DNA of 24,294 nucleotides from an uncultured Acinetobacter sp. (GTDB taxonomy: Bacteria > Pseudomonadota > Gammaproteobacteria > Pseudomonadales > Moraxellaceae). A program made the translations under genes and the position numbers. How positions within the stretch are numbered: the first letter of the stretch is position 1; each line of letters begins with the position of its first letter. Below, in pieces: positions 15,489 to 23,288 of this stretch. Location of the stretch: the NCBI RefSeq assembly GCF_943914805.1, contig NZ_CALUDM010000054.1:1-24294 (forward strand), read 5' to 3'. The notes beneath the pieces are model-generated. The model was not told the origin of the DNA. It made no database searches and saw only the letters and a program-made list of their open reading frames with translations.

Positions 15489-16958
15489 ATGCATGATATG
15501 CACGTTCATCCATTATACATCCATGGTCAATATACCCCTGCCAGCAGCGGGCTAACTTTTGAGAGTATCAATCCAGCCAACGGCGAAGTGATTGCCAGCA
15601 TTGAACAGGCCTCTCAACAAGATATTGAAAAAGCTGTAAAAAGTGCCCAAGAAGGACAAAAAGTCTGGGCTGCCATGACGGCAATGGAACGTTCACGTAT
15701 TTTGCGTCGTGCGGTTGATATTTTACGTGAACGTAATAATGAATTGGCTCAGCTAGAAACATTAGACACAGGTAAAGCGTATAGCGAAACTTCAACTGTT
15801 GATATTGTGACTGGTGCTGATGTACTTGAATATTACGCAGGTTTAGCCACAGCAATTCAAGGTGAACAAGTACCTTTGCGTGATAGCAGTTTCTTCTATA
15901 CTCGCCGTGAACCATTAGGTGTCGTGGCTGGTATTGGCGCTTGGAATTATCCAATTCAAATTGCCCTGTGGAAGTCTGCTCCTGCACTTGCTGCAGGCAA
16001 TGCCATGATTTTTAAACCCAGTGAAGTAACCCCATTAACAGCATATAAATTGGCAGAAATTTATACTGAGGCAGGTGTTCCAGATGGTGTTTTTAATGTT
16101 GTGCAAGGTATAGGGCGTGACATTGGTCAATGGTTAACAGAACATCCTGCTATTGAAAAAATCTCTTTTACTGGTGGTGTAGAAACAGGCAAGAAAGTCA
16201 TGGCAAGTGCTGCCGCATCAAGCCTGAAAGAAATCACCATGGAATTAGGTGGAAAATCTCCGCTGATCATTTGTGATGATGCCGATATCAATAAAGCAGC
16301 AGATATTGCAGTTATGGCAAATTTTTTCAGTTCTGGTCAGGTTTGCACCAATGGTACACGTGTCTTTGTACCTGAATCATTAAAAGTAGCTTTTGAAAAT
16401 GCAGTTCTAGAGCGTGTAAAACGTATTCGTATTGGTAATCCAATGCATGTGGAAACCAACTTTGGCCCTTTGGTTAGTTTCCCTCATATGGAAAAAGTGT
16501 TGTCTTATATCGAATTAGGTAAGCAACAAGGCGCTAACTTACTGATTGGTGGCGAGCGTGCAACAGGTGAATTGGCTCAAGGCGCTTATGTCCAACCCAC
16601 CGTATTTACCGACTGCCATGATGATATGCGCATTGTACAGGACGAAATTTTCGGTCCTGTGATGAGTATCTTAAGTTATCAAACTGAAGATGAAGTCATT
16701 CAACGTGCAAATAATACTACTTTTGGCTTAGCAGCCGGTGTTGTAACCCCTGACATTAACAAAGCTCATCGCATTATCCATCAAATCGAAGCAGGCATTT
16801 GCTGGATCAATACATGGGGCGAATCTCCTGCTGAGATGCCAGTAGGTGGCTATAAACAATCTGGTGTAGGCCGTGAAAACGGTATTTCCACACTATCTCA
16901 TTACACACGGGTCAAATCCGTTCAAGTTGAGCTTGGTGATTTCCAAAGCATCTTTTAA
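15489..16958 (+). CDS. betB: Betaine aldehyde dehydrogenase BetB
   Basis: Cytoplasmic NAD(P)+-dependent aldehyde dehydrogenase that oxidises betaine aldehyde to glycine betaine. 489 aa, usual length. Family motifs: GAWNYP around 150-155 with catalytic Asn153, cofactor-binding FTGGVETG at 227-234, MELGGKSP with general base Glu252, and SSGQVCTNGTRVFV with nucleophile Cys286. The C-terminal EIFGPVMSIL and the closing PVGGYKQSGVGRENG are intact. The start is supported by AGGAG seven bases upstream. It is the second gene of the betIBA transcript, 77 bp before betA; an intercistronic hairpin lies in that gap. Confidence 0.97.
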   Translation: MHDMHVHPLYIHGQYTPASSGLTFESINPANGEVIASIEQASQQDIEKAVKSAQEGQKVWAAMTAMERSRILRRAVDILRERNNELAQLETLDTGKAYSETSTVDIVTGADVLEYYAGLATAIQGEQVPLRDSSFFYTRREPLGVVAGIGAWNYPIQIALWKSAPALAAGNAMIFKPSEVTPLTAYKLAEIYTEAGVPDGVFNVVQGIGRDIGQWLTEHPAIEKISFTGGVETGKKVMASAAASSLKEITMELGGKSPLIICDDADINKAADIAVMANFFSSGQVCTNGTRVFVPESLKVAFENAVLERVKRIRIGNPMHVETNFGPLVSFPHMEKVLSYIELGKQQGANLLIGGERATGELAQGAYVQPTVFTDCHDDMRIVQDEIFGPVMSILSYQTEDEVIQRANNTTFGLAAGVVTPDINKAHRIIHQIEAGICWINTWGESPAEMPVGGYKQSGVGRENGISTLSHYTRVKSVQVELGDFQSIF

Positions 16959-16983
16959 AAAGCATTGCGCTTTATCTTCACTT

Positions 16984-17013
16984 GATCAATTGAATCCTCA
17001 TGTTCAGTTGATC
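16984..17013 (+). other. Intercistronic hairpin between betB and betA
   Basis: GATCAATTGAA (16984-16994) pairs with TTCAGTTGATC (17003-17013), one G-U, with an 8-nt loop. There is no T-run, so it is not a terminator. It may set relative betB/betA mRNA stability. Confidence 0.6.
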
Positions 17014-17035
17014 TTGCAACAAATAAAGGCAGATT

Positions 17036-18730
17036 ATGAATAAGCAAGAATACGATTATATTATTATTGGTGCAGGCTCGGCAGGTAATGTCTTTGCTGC
17101 ACGTTTAACCGAAGATGCAGATGTTTCGGTTTTATTATTAGAAGCTGGTGGTCCAGATTATCGCTTAGATTTCCGTACACAAATGCCTGCAGCCTTAGCA
17201 TTTCCATTACAAGGTCGTCGCTATAATTGGGCATATTTAACTGATCCTGAACCCCATATGAACAACCGCCGTATGGAATGTGGCCGTGGTAAAGGTCTGG
17301 GTGGGTCATCTCTCATTAACGGTATGTGTTATATCCGTGGTAATGCTATGGATTTAGATCAATGGGCAAGTTTAAAAGGGCTTGAAAATTGGAGCTATGC
17401 CGACTGCTTACCCTACTATAAAAAAGCGGAAACTCGGGATATAGGTGCAAATGAATATCACGGCGATCATGGCCCTGTATCTGTTGCAACACCAAAACAA
17501 GGAAATAATGTCCTATTCAATGCTATGGTTGAAGCAGGTGTACAAGCAGGTTATCCACGGACTGATGACTTAAATGGTTATCAACAAGAAGGCTTTGGTC
17601 CAATGGATCGTACTGTAACGCCGAATGGTCGTCGTTCTAGTACCGCACGTGGTTATCTCGACATGGCAAAAGATCGCCCAAACTTAACCATTACCACGCA
17701 TGCCATGACCAATAAAATTCTGTTTAATAATAAACAAGCGATTGGGGTGGAATATATTATTGGTGCTGACCAAGCCAACATGAAACAAGCCTATGCTAAA
17801 CGTGAAGTCTTGCTTTGTGCAGGTGCAATTGCATCACCTCAGATTTTACAGCGTTCAGGTGTTGGACAAAGTACCTTGCTCAAATCTATGGATATTGAGG
17901 TCGTACAAGACTTAGCAGGTGTCGGTGAAAACTTGCAAGATCATTTAGAAATGTACTTACAATATAAATGTATGCAACCTGTTTCCCTCTACCCTGCATT
18001 AAAATGGCATAACCAACCAGCCATTGGTGCTGAATGGTTATTTTTAGGCAAAGGCATTGGTGCGAGTAATCAGTTTGAAGCAGGCGGTTTTATCCGTTCA
18101 TCTGAAGAGTTTGAATGGCCTAATATTCAGTATCACTTCTTACCTGTGGCAATTAATTATAATGGCAGTAATGCTGTGAATGAGCATGGATTCCAAGCCC
18201 ATGTCGGTTCAATGCGTTCGCCTTCTCGTGGTCGAATTAAGTTAAAGTCCAAAGACCCATTTGAACATCCAAGTATCTTATTGAACTATATGTCCACCGA
18301 ACAAGATTGGCGTGAGTTCCGTGATGGGATTCGTATCACTCGTGAAATCATGCATCAACCTGCGCTTGATCCTTATCGTGGTGAAGAAATCAGCCCAAGT
18401 ATGCAATTAAAAACCGATGCGGAGCTGGACTCATTTGTCCGAGAACATGCTGAAACAGCTTATCATCCATCTTGTAGTTGCAAAATGGGTGAAGATGATA
18501 TGGCTGTGGTTGATGGCCAAGGTCGTGTGCATGGTGTACAAGGGCTGCGTGTAGTTGATGCCTCGATCATGCCGATCATTATCACAGGCAATCTCAATGC
18601 CACTACAATTATGATGGCAGAAAAAATTGCAGATCAAATACGTGGTAAAACTCTGCCACGCTCCGAAGCAGCTTACTTTAAAGCAGGTACTGCACCTACG
18701 CGTCAAGCACCGATGCGTCCATTTCAATAA
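17036..18730 (+). CDS. betA: Choline dehydrogenase BetA
   Basis: Membrane-associated FAD-dependent GMC oxidoreductase that oxidises choline to betaine aldehyde and passes electrons to the respiratory chain. 564 aa, near E. coli BetA (556). The N-terminal FAD-binding dinucleotide fold DYIIIGAGSAGNVFAARL has GAGSAG at 12-17 and the closing acidic residue in LLLEAGG. GMC signatures follow: GRGKGLGGSSLINGMCYIRG (near 82-101) and GAIASPQILQRSGVG (near 262-276). The active-site pair is His477 in AYHPSCSCKMG and Asn521 in GNLNAT. The start is supported by AAGG six bases upstream. It is third in the betIBA transcript and is followed 71 bp later by the porin gene. Confidence 0.97.
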   Translation: MNKQEYDYIIIGAGSAGNVFAARLTEDADVSVLLLEAGGPDYRLDFRTQMPAALAFPLQGRRYNWAYLTDPEPHMNNRRMECGRGKGLGGSSLINGMCYIRGNAMDLDQWASLKGLENWSYADCLPYYKKAETRDIGANEYHGDHGPVSVATPKQGNNVLFNAMVEAGVQAGYPRTDDLNGYQQEGFGPMDRTVTPNGRRSSTARGYLDMAKDRPNLTITTHAMTNKILFNNKQAIGVEYIIGADQANMKQAYAKREVLLCAGAIASPQILQRSGVGQSTLLKSMDIEVVQDLAGVGENLQDHLEMYLQYKCMQPVSLYPALKWHNQPAIGAEWLFLGKGIGASNQFEAGGFIRSSEEFEWPNIQYHFLPVAINYNGSNAVNEHGFQAHVGSMRSPSRGRIKLKSKDPFEHPSILLNYMSTEQDWREFRDGIRITREIMHQPALDPYRGEEISPSMQLKTDAELDSFVREHAETAYHPSCSCKMGEDDMAVVDGQGRVHGVQGLRVVDASIMPIIITGNLNATTIMMAEKIADQIRGKTLPRSEAAYFKAGTAPTRQAPMRPFQ

Positions 18731-18801
18731 GATATATCCAAAGATTAGCATCTTATTGATATAGCGTATTTGATAGGGTGCTGATCATTTTAGGGAAGAA
18801 A

Positions 18802-19596
18802 ATGAAAAAACTATTACTCACATTACCTTTGGGGTTTTGTTTACATACCACTCATGCCTCAGAAACCACTACGGTTGAAACGAGCTCTCCATTTAGCGCT
18901 AACTTAACACTTGCAAGTCAATATGTTTCGCGAGGATTCCAGCAAACGTGGGGAAATCCAGCGCTACAAGGGGGCTTAGATTATGCACATCCAAGCGGTA
19001 TCTTTGTCGGTACATGGGCATCAACCATTAGTGATGATTTTGTCCGTGATGGGTCTGTAGAGTGGGACTTTTATACAGGTTATTACCATCATTTGGGTGA
19101 TCTTACTTTAGGTGTTACAGCTGCTTATTACTATTATTTAGATGCAAAGACGACTGCTGATACAGGGCACACACGTTTTGATTATGGCGAAATCATTCCT
19201 GAAATTGCTTATGGGCCTTTAACAGTGAAATATGCAATAACCTATACTCAGGATTATTTTGGTAATAATTCCGATACTTTAGGCATTGGTACAAATCAAC
19301 ATTCTCGAGGTTCTGGTTATTTAGATATTAACTGGCATCAACCGATCACACAAGGTTGGTCGATGGATGCACATTATGGTAATCAGCGCATTAAAAATTT
19401 CTCAGCAGCGAATTTTCAAGATGCAAGTTTAGCCATTAATAAAGAGCTTCCTTATAATCTTGCAGCGAGCTTAATCTATAGTAAAGCTTGGGATAAAGAT
19501 GATTACTACAAAGAATATAGTAATGGTAATCCAAACGCTCGTGTTTCCGATCCCATTGATTCAACAGTGACTTTTTCTGTGACCAAAAGCTTTTAA
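18802..19596 (+). CDS. TorF-family putative outer-membrane porin
   Basis: 264 aa from the ATG at 18802, which has GGGAAG about five bases upstream. A signal peptide (MKKLLLTLPLGFCLHTTHAS) is followed by a mature protein made of short alternating, aromatic-rich strands (TLASQYVSRGFQQTWGNPAL, WDFYTGYYHHLGDLTLGVTAAYYYY, GYLDINWHQPI), ending in Phe as outer-membrane barrels do. The opening SANLTLASQYVSRGFQQT is the hallmark of the TorF/Gcw_chp family. It starts 71 bp after betA on the same strand with no terminator between and a strong terminator after, so it is probably the last gene of the bet operon. A role in letting choline or betaine cross the outer membrane is inference from position only. 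Confidence 0.85.
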   Translation: MKKLLLTLPLGFCLHTTHASETTTVETSSPFSANLTLASQYVSRGFQQTWGNPALQGGLDYAHPSGIFVGTWASTISDDFVRDGSVEWDFYTGYYHHLGDLTLGVTAAYYYYLDAKTTADTGHTRFDYGEIIPEIAYGPLTVKYAITYTQDYFGNNSDTLGIGTNQHSRGSGYLDINWHQPITQGWSMDAHYGNQRIKNFSAANFQDASLAINKELPYNLAASLIYSKAWDKDDYYKEYSNGNPNARVSDPIDSTVTFSVTKSF

Positions 19597-19625
19597 TGTA
19601 TTTTTATTGAGTTCAATAGAACCAC

Positions 19626-19654
19626 AAAACTGCTATTTCACGATAGCAGTTTTT
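19626..19654 (+). terminator. Terminator after the bet operon and porin gene
   Basis: AAAACTGCTAT (19626-19636) pairs exactly with ATAGCAGTTTT (19643-19653) around a 6-nt loop, ending in a T-run on the plus strand, 30 bp past the porin stop. Confidence 0.92.
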
Positions 19655-19801
19655 ATTTAGAATGAATCAAATCATTAGGTTAATACTCTCTAAATAAAAT
19701 AATGCTTTATACCTATACGTATATGAAAATAACTATAAATAAATGAAAAGCCCATTTTCAATGTAATGCAGATCAGTTAAGCCTTTTTAAATTCTCAATA
19801 G

Positions 19802-19852
19802 CTCCCCTCTTTTCCTTGCGCCATATATGGCTCAGGGTTAGGGGAGATTTTT
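19802..19852. repeat. GC-rich REP-like palindromic element
   Basis: Outer arms CTCCCCT (19802-19808) and AGGGGAG (19840-19846) enclose an inner perfect palindrome GCCATATATGGC (19820-19831), followed by ATTTTT. Its G-rich half (CAGGGTTAGGGGAG) stands out from the AT-rich surroundings and resembles degenerate intergenic REP-type repeats. It could also act as a plus-strand terminator. It abuts the stop of the small membrane-protein gene. Confidence 0.5.
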
Positions 19853-20060
19853 AGAGGGTCTTATCGATCGGAATACACAGTTCTTCATCTTTAGCGAAAG
19901 CAACCGATGTTAAAATTGGAATTGCAAGGATGATTGGAACAGTGAAAATCCATACAACTATAGTTAATTGACTTGGAAATAAAGAGTGAATCGTAATAGC
20001 AGCTAATATCAGAACTGAAAATAGAACACTCGCAAATCGAATAACAAATTTGAGTGGCAT
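19851..20060 (-). CDS. Small two-helix membrane protein, unknown function
   Basis: 69 aa. Supported as a real gene by a consensus AGGAG seven bases before the ATG. The basic start MPLKFVIRFASVLFSVLILA leads a first hydrophobic segment (about 4-24), a short polar turn with SLFPSQ, and a second hydrophobic segment (about 31-54). A charged tail KDEELCIPIDKTL, with a single Cys, ends it. I recognise no family and propose no function. It is transcribed alone, between the groEL terminator and the REP-like element. A TATAAT lies at 20083-20078 but has no good -35 and is very close to the start. Confidence 0.65.
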   Translation of the reverse strand: MPLKFVIRFASVLFSVLILAAITIHSLFPSQLTIVVWIFTVPIILAIPILTSVAFAKDEELCIPIDKTL

Positions 20061-20170
20061 GGTTTGGCTCCTATAGCATTATAATCATTGTCTTTTGAGT
20101 ATATACCCAATATTTAATTTTGGTTATTTATTCATCTTAATATAAGTATTTTTAATTTTTAACGGTATCA

Positions 20171-20206
20171 AAAAGAAAAGGTCGCATTAAAGCGACCTTT
20201 TCTTTT
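20171..20206. terminator. Terminator after groEL
   Basis: A perfect 15-bp stem (20171-20185 and 20192-20206) with core GGTCGC/GCGACC, a 6-nt loop, and A/T runs on both sides giving a T-run on the minus strand. It is about 60 bp past the groEL stop. Confidence 0.93.
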
Positions 20207-20267
20207 ATCAAAACAAATGTGTATAACTATAATAAATTACAAACATTTATTTAAATATGGTTGGAAT

Positions 20268-21902
20268 TTACATCATTCCGCCCATACCACCCATGCCGCC
20301 CATATCAGGCATCGCTGGTTTGTCTTCTGGAATATCAGTAATCATACATTCTGTAGTCAACATCAAACCAGCTACAGAAGCAGCATGCTCAAGTGCAGAA
20401 CGAGTTACTTTTGCAGGGTCAAGAATGCCCATTTCCAACATGTCGCCATACTGAGAAGTTGCAGCGTTATAACCGAAGTTACCTTCACCATTTTTCACAG
20501 CGTTGATCACAACTGATGGCTCATCACCTGCGTTAGACACGATTTGACGTAAAGGCGCTTCAATCGCACGACGTAAAATGTTAATACCCACATTTTGGTC
20601 ATCATTTGCACCAGTAAGACCATCAAGTGCAGACGCAGCACGTACAAGTGCAACACCACCACCTGCAACTACACCTTCTTCAACCGCAGCACGCGTTGCA
20701 TGAAGTGCATCGTCAACACGATCTTTCTTCTCTTTCATTTCAACTTCAGTCGCTGCACCAATTTTGATTACAGCCACACCGCCTGCTAATTTAGCAACAC
20801 GCTCTTGAAGTTTTTCTTTGTCGTATTCTGAAGTAGATTCTTCAATTTGCGCACGGATTTGAGTAACACGTTCAGCAATTTGCGCTGCGTTACCTGCACC
20901 ATCAACAATCACAGTATTTTCTTTAGAAACAGTTACTTTATGTGCAGTACCTAAATCTTGAAGAGAAGCTTGTTCTAAGCTCATGCCTACTTCTTCAGAA
21001 ATAACAGTAGCACCTGTTAAAATCGCAATGTCTTGTAACATTGCTTTACGACGATCACCAAAACCAGGTGCTTTAACAGCACATACTTTGATAATACCGC
21101 GCATGTTGTTTACAACAAGTGTTGCCAACGCTTCGCCTTCAACATCTTCAGCGATGATAAGCAATGGTTTACCTGTTTTAGCAACAGCTTCAAGTACTGC
21201 AATCAATTCACGGATGTTGCTAATTTTTTTATCAACAAGAAGAATGAATGGGTTTTCGAGTTCAGCTGTTAACGTTTCTGGTTTGTTTGCAAAGTACGGG
21301 CTGATATAACCACGGTCAAACTGCATACCCTCAACAACGTCAAGTGCATCTTCAAAGCCTGAACCTTCTTCAACAGTGATCACGCCTTCTTTACCAACAC
21401 GTTCCATTGCTTGCGCAATCAACTTACCAACAGTTTCGTCAGAGTTTGCAGAGATCGAACCAACTTGTTCAATTGCTTTGGTATCAGACGCTGGTTTTGC
21501 AGTCGCTTTGATGTTTTCAACAACAGCACGTACAGCAAGATCAATACCACGTTTTAAGTCCATTGGGTTCATGCCCGCTGTTACTGACTTAATACCTTCA
21601 TTTAAAATTGCTTGAGCAAGTACAGTTGCAGTTGTTGTACCATCACCTGCGATATCATTGGTTTTTGAAGAAACTTCACGAACCAATTGAGCGCCCATAT
21701 TCTCAAATTTATCTTTAAGAGAAATTTCTTTAGCAACAGTTACACCATCTTTAGTGATGTGCGGTGCACCGAATGAACGGTCGATTACAACGTTACGACC
21801 TTTTGGGCCTAAAGTTACTTTTACTGCGTCTGCAAGTGTGTTTACACCAGCAATCATTTTCGAACGCGCTGAATCACCGAATTTTACGTCTTTAGCTGAC
21901 AT
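20268..21902 (-). CDS. groL: Chaperonin GroEL
   Basis: 60-kDa chaperonin that forms double heptameric rings and folds proteins with GroES and ATP. 544 aa from the ATG at 21902, chosen because GGAG lies six bases upstream and MSAKDVKFGDSARSKMI is the normal N-terminus; the frame continues four codons further upstream. ATP-site motifs VTLGPKGRNVVID and GDGTTTATVLAQ are present. The apical domain includes RGYISPYF. The C-terminus is the standard flexible tail DMGGMGGMGGMM. It follows groES by 134 bp, an unusually long and structured gap, and shares the sigma-32 promoter upstream of groES. Confidence 0.98.
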   Translation of the reverse strand: MSAKDVKFGDSARSKMIAGVNTLADAVKVTLGPKGRNVVIDRSFGAPHITKDGVTVAKEISLKDKFENMGAQLVREVSSKTNDIAGDGTTTATVLAQAILNEGIKSVTAGMNPMDLKRGIDLAVRAVVENIKATAKPASDTKAIEQVGSISANSDETVGKLIAQAMERVGKEGVITVEEGSGFEDALDVVEGMQFDRGYISPYFANKPETLTAELENPFILLVDKKISNIRELIAVLEAVAKTGKPLLIIAEDVEGEALATLVVNNMRGIIKVCAVKAPGFGDRRKAMLQDIAILTGATVISEEVGMSLEQASLQDLGTAHKVTVSKENTVIVDGAGNAAQIAERVTQIRAQIEESTSEYDKEKLQERVAKLAGGVAVIKIGAATEVEMKEKKDRVDDALHATRAAVEEGVVAGGGVALVRAASALDGLTGANDDQNVGINILRRAIEAPLRQIVSNAGDEPSVVINAVKNGEGNFGYNAATSQYGDMLEMGILDPAKVTRSALEHAASVAGLMLTTECMITDIPEDKPAMPDMGGMGGMGGMM

Positions 21903-21954
21903 GCTAAACTCCAATATTCTTAAATTTTTACTGATTTGATTTTAAAATGGATTC

Positions 21955-22023
21955 AACTTTTTCATCTTCACCTTGTTTTCTTTAATGTAGAAAATCAAGA
22001 TGATTTGAAAGCATGAAAAAGTT
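21955..22023 (-). other. Structured groES-groEL intercistronic region
   Basis: Outer arms AACTTTTTCAT (21955-21965) and ATGAAAAAGTT (22013-22023) are exact complements over 11 bp. Inside, TGTTTTCT pairs with AGAAAA and TCATCTT with AAGATGA in alternative ways. No T-run follows on the minus strand. It could be a processing or stability element separating groES from groEL levels; this is inference. Confidence 0.5.
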
Positions 22024-22036
22024 ATTCAGGTTTAAA

Positions 22037-22327
22037 TTAACCTTCTAGAACCGCTAAAATATCAGACTCTTTCATAACAAGAAGTTCTTCACCATTTACT
22101 TTAACTTTTGTACCAGCGTATGCGCCGAACAATACGTTATCGCCAACTTTTACGTCTAATGCACGAACACCATTGTCAGTGATTTTACCGTTACCTACAG
22201 CAAGGACTTCACCTTGAGCTGGTTGTTCAGCAGCAGAAGTGCTTAGAATCAAACCACCTGCAGTTTTAGTTTCCTTTTCTACGCGACGAACCACAACGTT
22301 ATCATGTAAAGGACGAATGTTGCTCAT
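22037..22327 (-). CDS. groS: Co-chaperonin GroES
   Basis: 10-kDa heptameric lid of the GroEL folding chamber. 96 aa from the ATG at 22327, chosen because GGAG is six bases upstream and MSNIRPLHDNVVVRRVE is the standard N-terminus; the longer frame to 22345 covers the hairpin before the ribosome-binding site. The mobile loop (KETKTAGGLILSTSAAEQPAQGEV, about 16-39) and GERLL-type segment GEELLVMKESDILAVLEG at the end are intact. First gene of groESL. Confidence 0.98.
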   Translation of the reverse strand: MSNIRPLHDNVVVRRVEKETKTAGGLILSTSAAEQPAQGEVLAVGNGKITDNGVRALDVKVGDNVLFGAYAGTKVKVNGEELLVMKESDILAVLEG

Positions 22328-22340
22328 TTCAAACTCCATA

Positions 22341-22356
22341 GGCATTTCAAAATGCC
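22341..22356 (-). promoter_or_regulatory. Hairpin just upstream of the groES ribosome-binding site
   Basis: GGCATTT and AAATGCC are perfect 7-bp arms with almost no spacer, ending three bases before GGAG. It may tune groES translation or stability. A second weak pair, GATGAC (22374-22379) with GTCATC (22393-22398), lies further up the leader. Confidence 0.45.
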
Positions 22357-22421
22357 ATTGATTACTAAATGAAGATGACTTCTTATTCCTAGGTCATCGA
22401 CAAAATATTTGTATGTCACTT

Positions 22422-22452
22422 TTGTGGGGATGGAAATATAGGCTTCAAGGGG
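22422..22452 (-). promoter_or_regulatory. Sigma-32 heat-shock promoter of groESL
   Basis: On the minus strand CCCCTTGAAG supplies the -35 (CTTGAA, 22449-22444), with a 14-bp spacer to CCCCACAA (-10, 22429-22422), preceded by CCAT. This matches the sigma-32 consensus CTTGAAA, 13-15 bp, CCCCATNT, and closely resembles the E. coli groE promoter. The transcript starts roughly 90 nt before groES. Confidence 0.88.
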
Positions 22453-22523
22453 AAAACTTAAAAATATTTTGCAAATTTGTATTTTTTTTACTCATTCAAA
22501 TCAAATCAACACAATCTAAAAAT

Positions 22524-23288
22524 TTACTGTGCAGTTTTGACAATAAATTCCTGCAATTGTTCATTGAAAAAATAATGTTCAAATCTGCCATCTTTATGAA
22601 TCACATTAAAGCTATTGGGTATATTTTTATGCAACCGTTTGGAAACAGCAGTACCTGCATGGACTTCATAAACTGGATGCTTCAAATTTAAAGCAAACTC
22701 TTGATTTAAATCATAAACATCAACAAGGTGTAAATGACCATGCAACAAAGCATAAAGTTGGTGTTGCCCCCATTCTTTTATGGCGAACTTCCCCAATGCG
22801 GGACAATCTTTTAAATGATGATTTTCATTGGAAATATAAAAAGGCTGATGGCTGACAATAATTTTCAATTGATCAGTAGGCGCATTAGATAATAGTTGAT
22901 TCACTTTTTGAATTTGCGCTAAAGAAATATGTCCTCGAGTATGATAACGACGTCGAATCGTATTCATTCCAATTAAATAGTAGTTTTCAGTTTTTAACGT
23001 ATTTTCTAAACTGCCAAAAAAAAGTTGATACAAACCAAAAGGTTGAAAAACACGTTTCCACACATGATACAGTGGAATATCATGATTTCCAGGAACCACA
23101 AAATATGGTATTTTCAAACTGTCTAGAAACTGGCGGCAAGCCAAAAATTCTTTAAATTTAGCTCTTTGCGTTAGATCCCCACTCACCACGACAATTTCAG
23201 GTTGTTGTTCTAAACAAAACTTTTGTATTGCTTTGATGCATTCTTGACGCTCAGTTCCAAAATGTAAATCAGACAGATGCAGCAACAT
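22524..23288 (-). CDS. Calcineurin-like metallophosphoesterase
   Basis: 254-aa cytoplasmic dimetal phosphoesterase. All family motifs are present: SDLHFG (Asp7, His9), SGDLTQ (Asp38), PGNHD (Asn68, His69), VSHQPF and HGHLHL. The layout is that of CpdA/UDP-diacylglucosamine-hydrolase-like enzymes, but the substrate cannot be told. Its ATG at 23288 overlaps the last 20 bases of the upstream lipid-kinase gene, indicating translational coupling and perhaps a joint role in lipid phosphate metabolism (inference). No clear terminator separates it from the groES promoter region. Confidence 0.92.
   Translation of the reverse strand: MLLHLSDLHFGTERQECIKAIQKFCLEQQPEIVVVSGDLTQRAKFKEFLACRQFLDSLKIPYFVVPGNHDIPLYHVWKRVFQPFGLYQLFFGSLENTLKTENYYLIGMNTIRRRYHTRGHISLAQIQKVNQLLSNAPTDQLKIIVSHQPFYISNENHHLKDCPALGKFAIKEWGQHQLYALLHGHLHLVDVYDLNQEFALNLKHPVYEVHAGTAVSKRLHKNIPNSFNVIHKDGRFEHYFFNEQLQEFIVKTAQ

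Noticed and set aside
15568..15987. A 139-codon open frame on the minus strand opposite betB
   Set aside because: It lies wholly within betB, has a low-complexity His/Gln/Tyr-rich translation, and shows no family motif.
19714..19723. The palindrome TATACGTATA as an operator
   Set aside because: Ten bases of AT-rich palindrome are expected by chance and no promoter or gene start lies near.
20983..21309. A 108-codon open frame opposite groEL
   Set aside because: It is fully contained in a highly conserved gene and has no signal or motif of its own.
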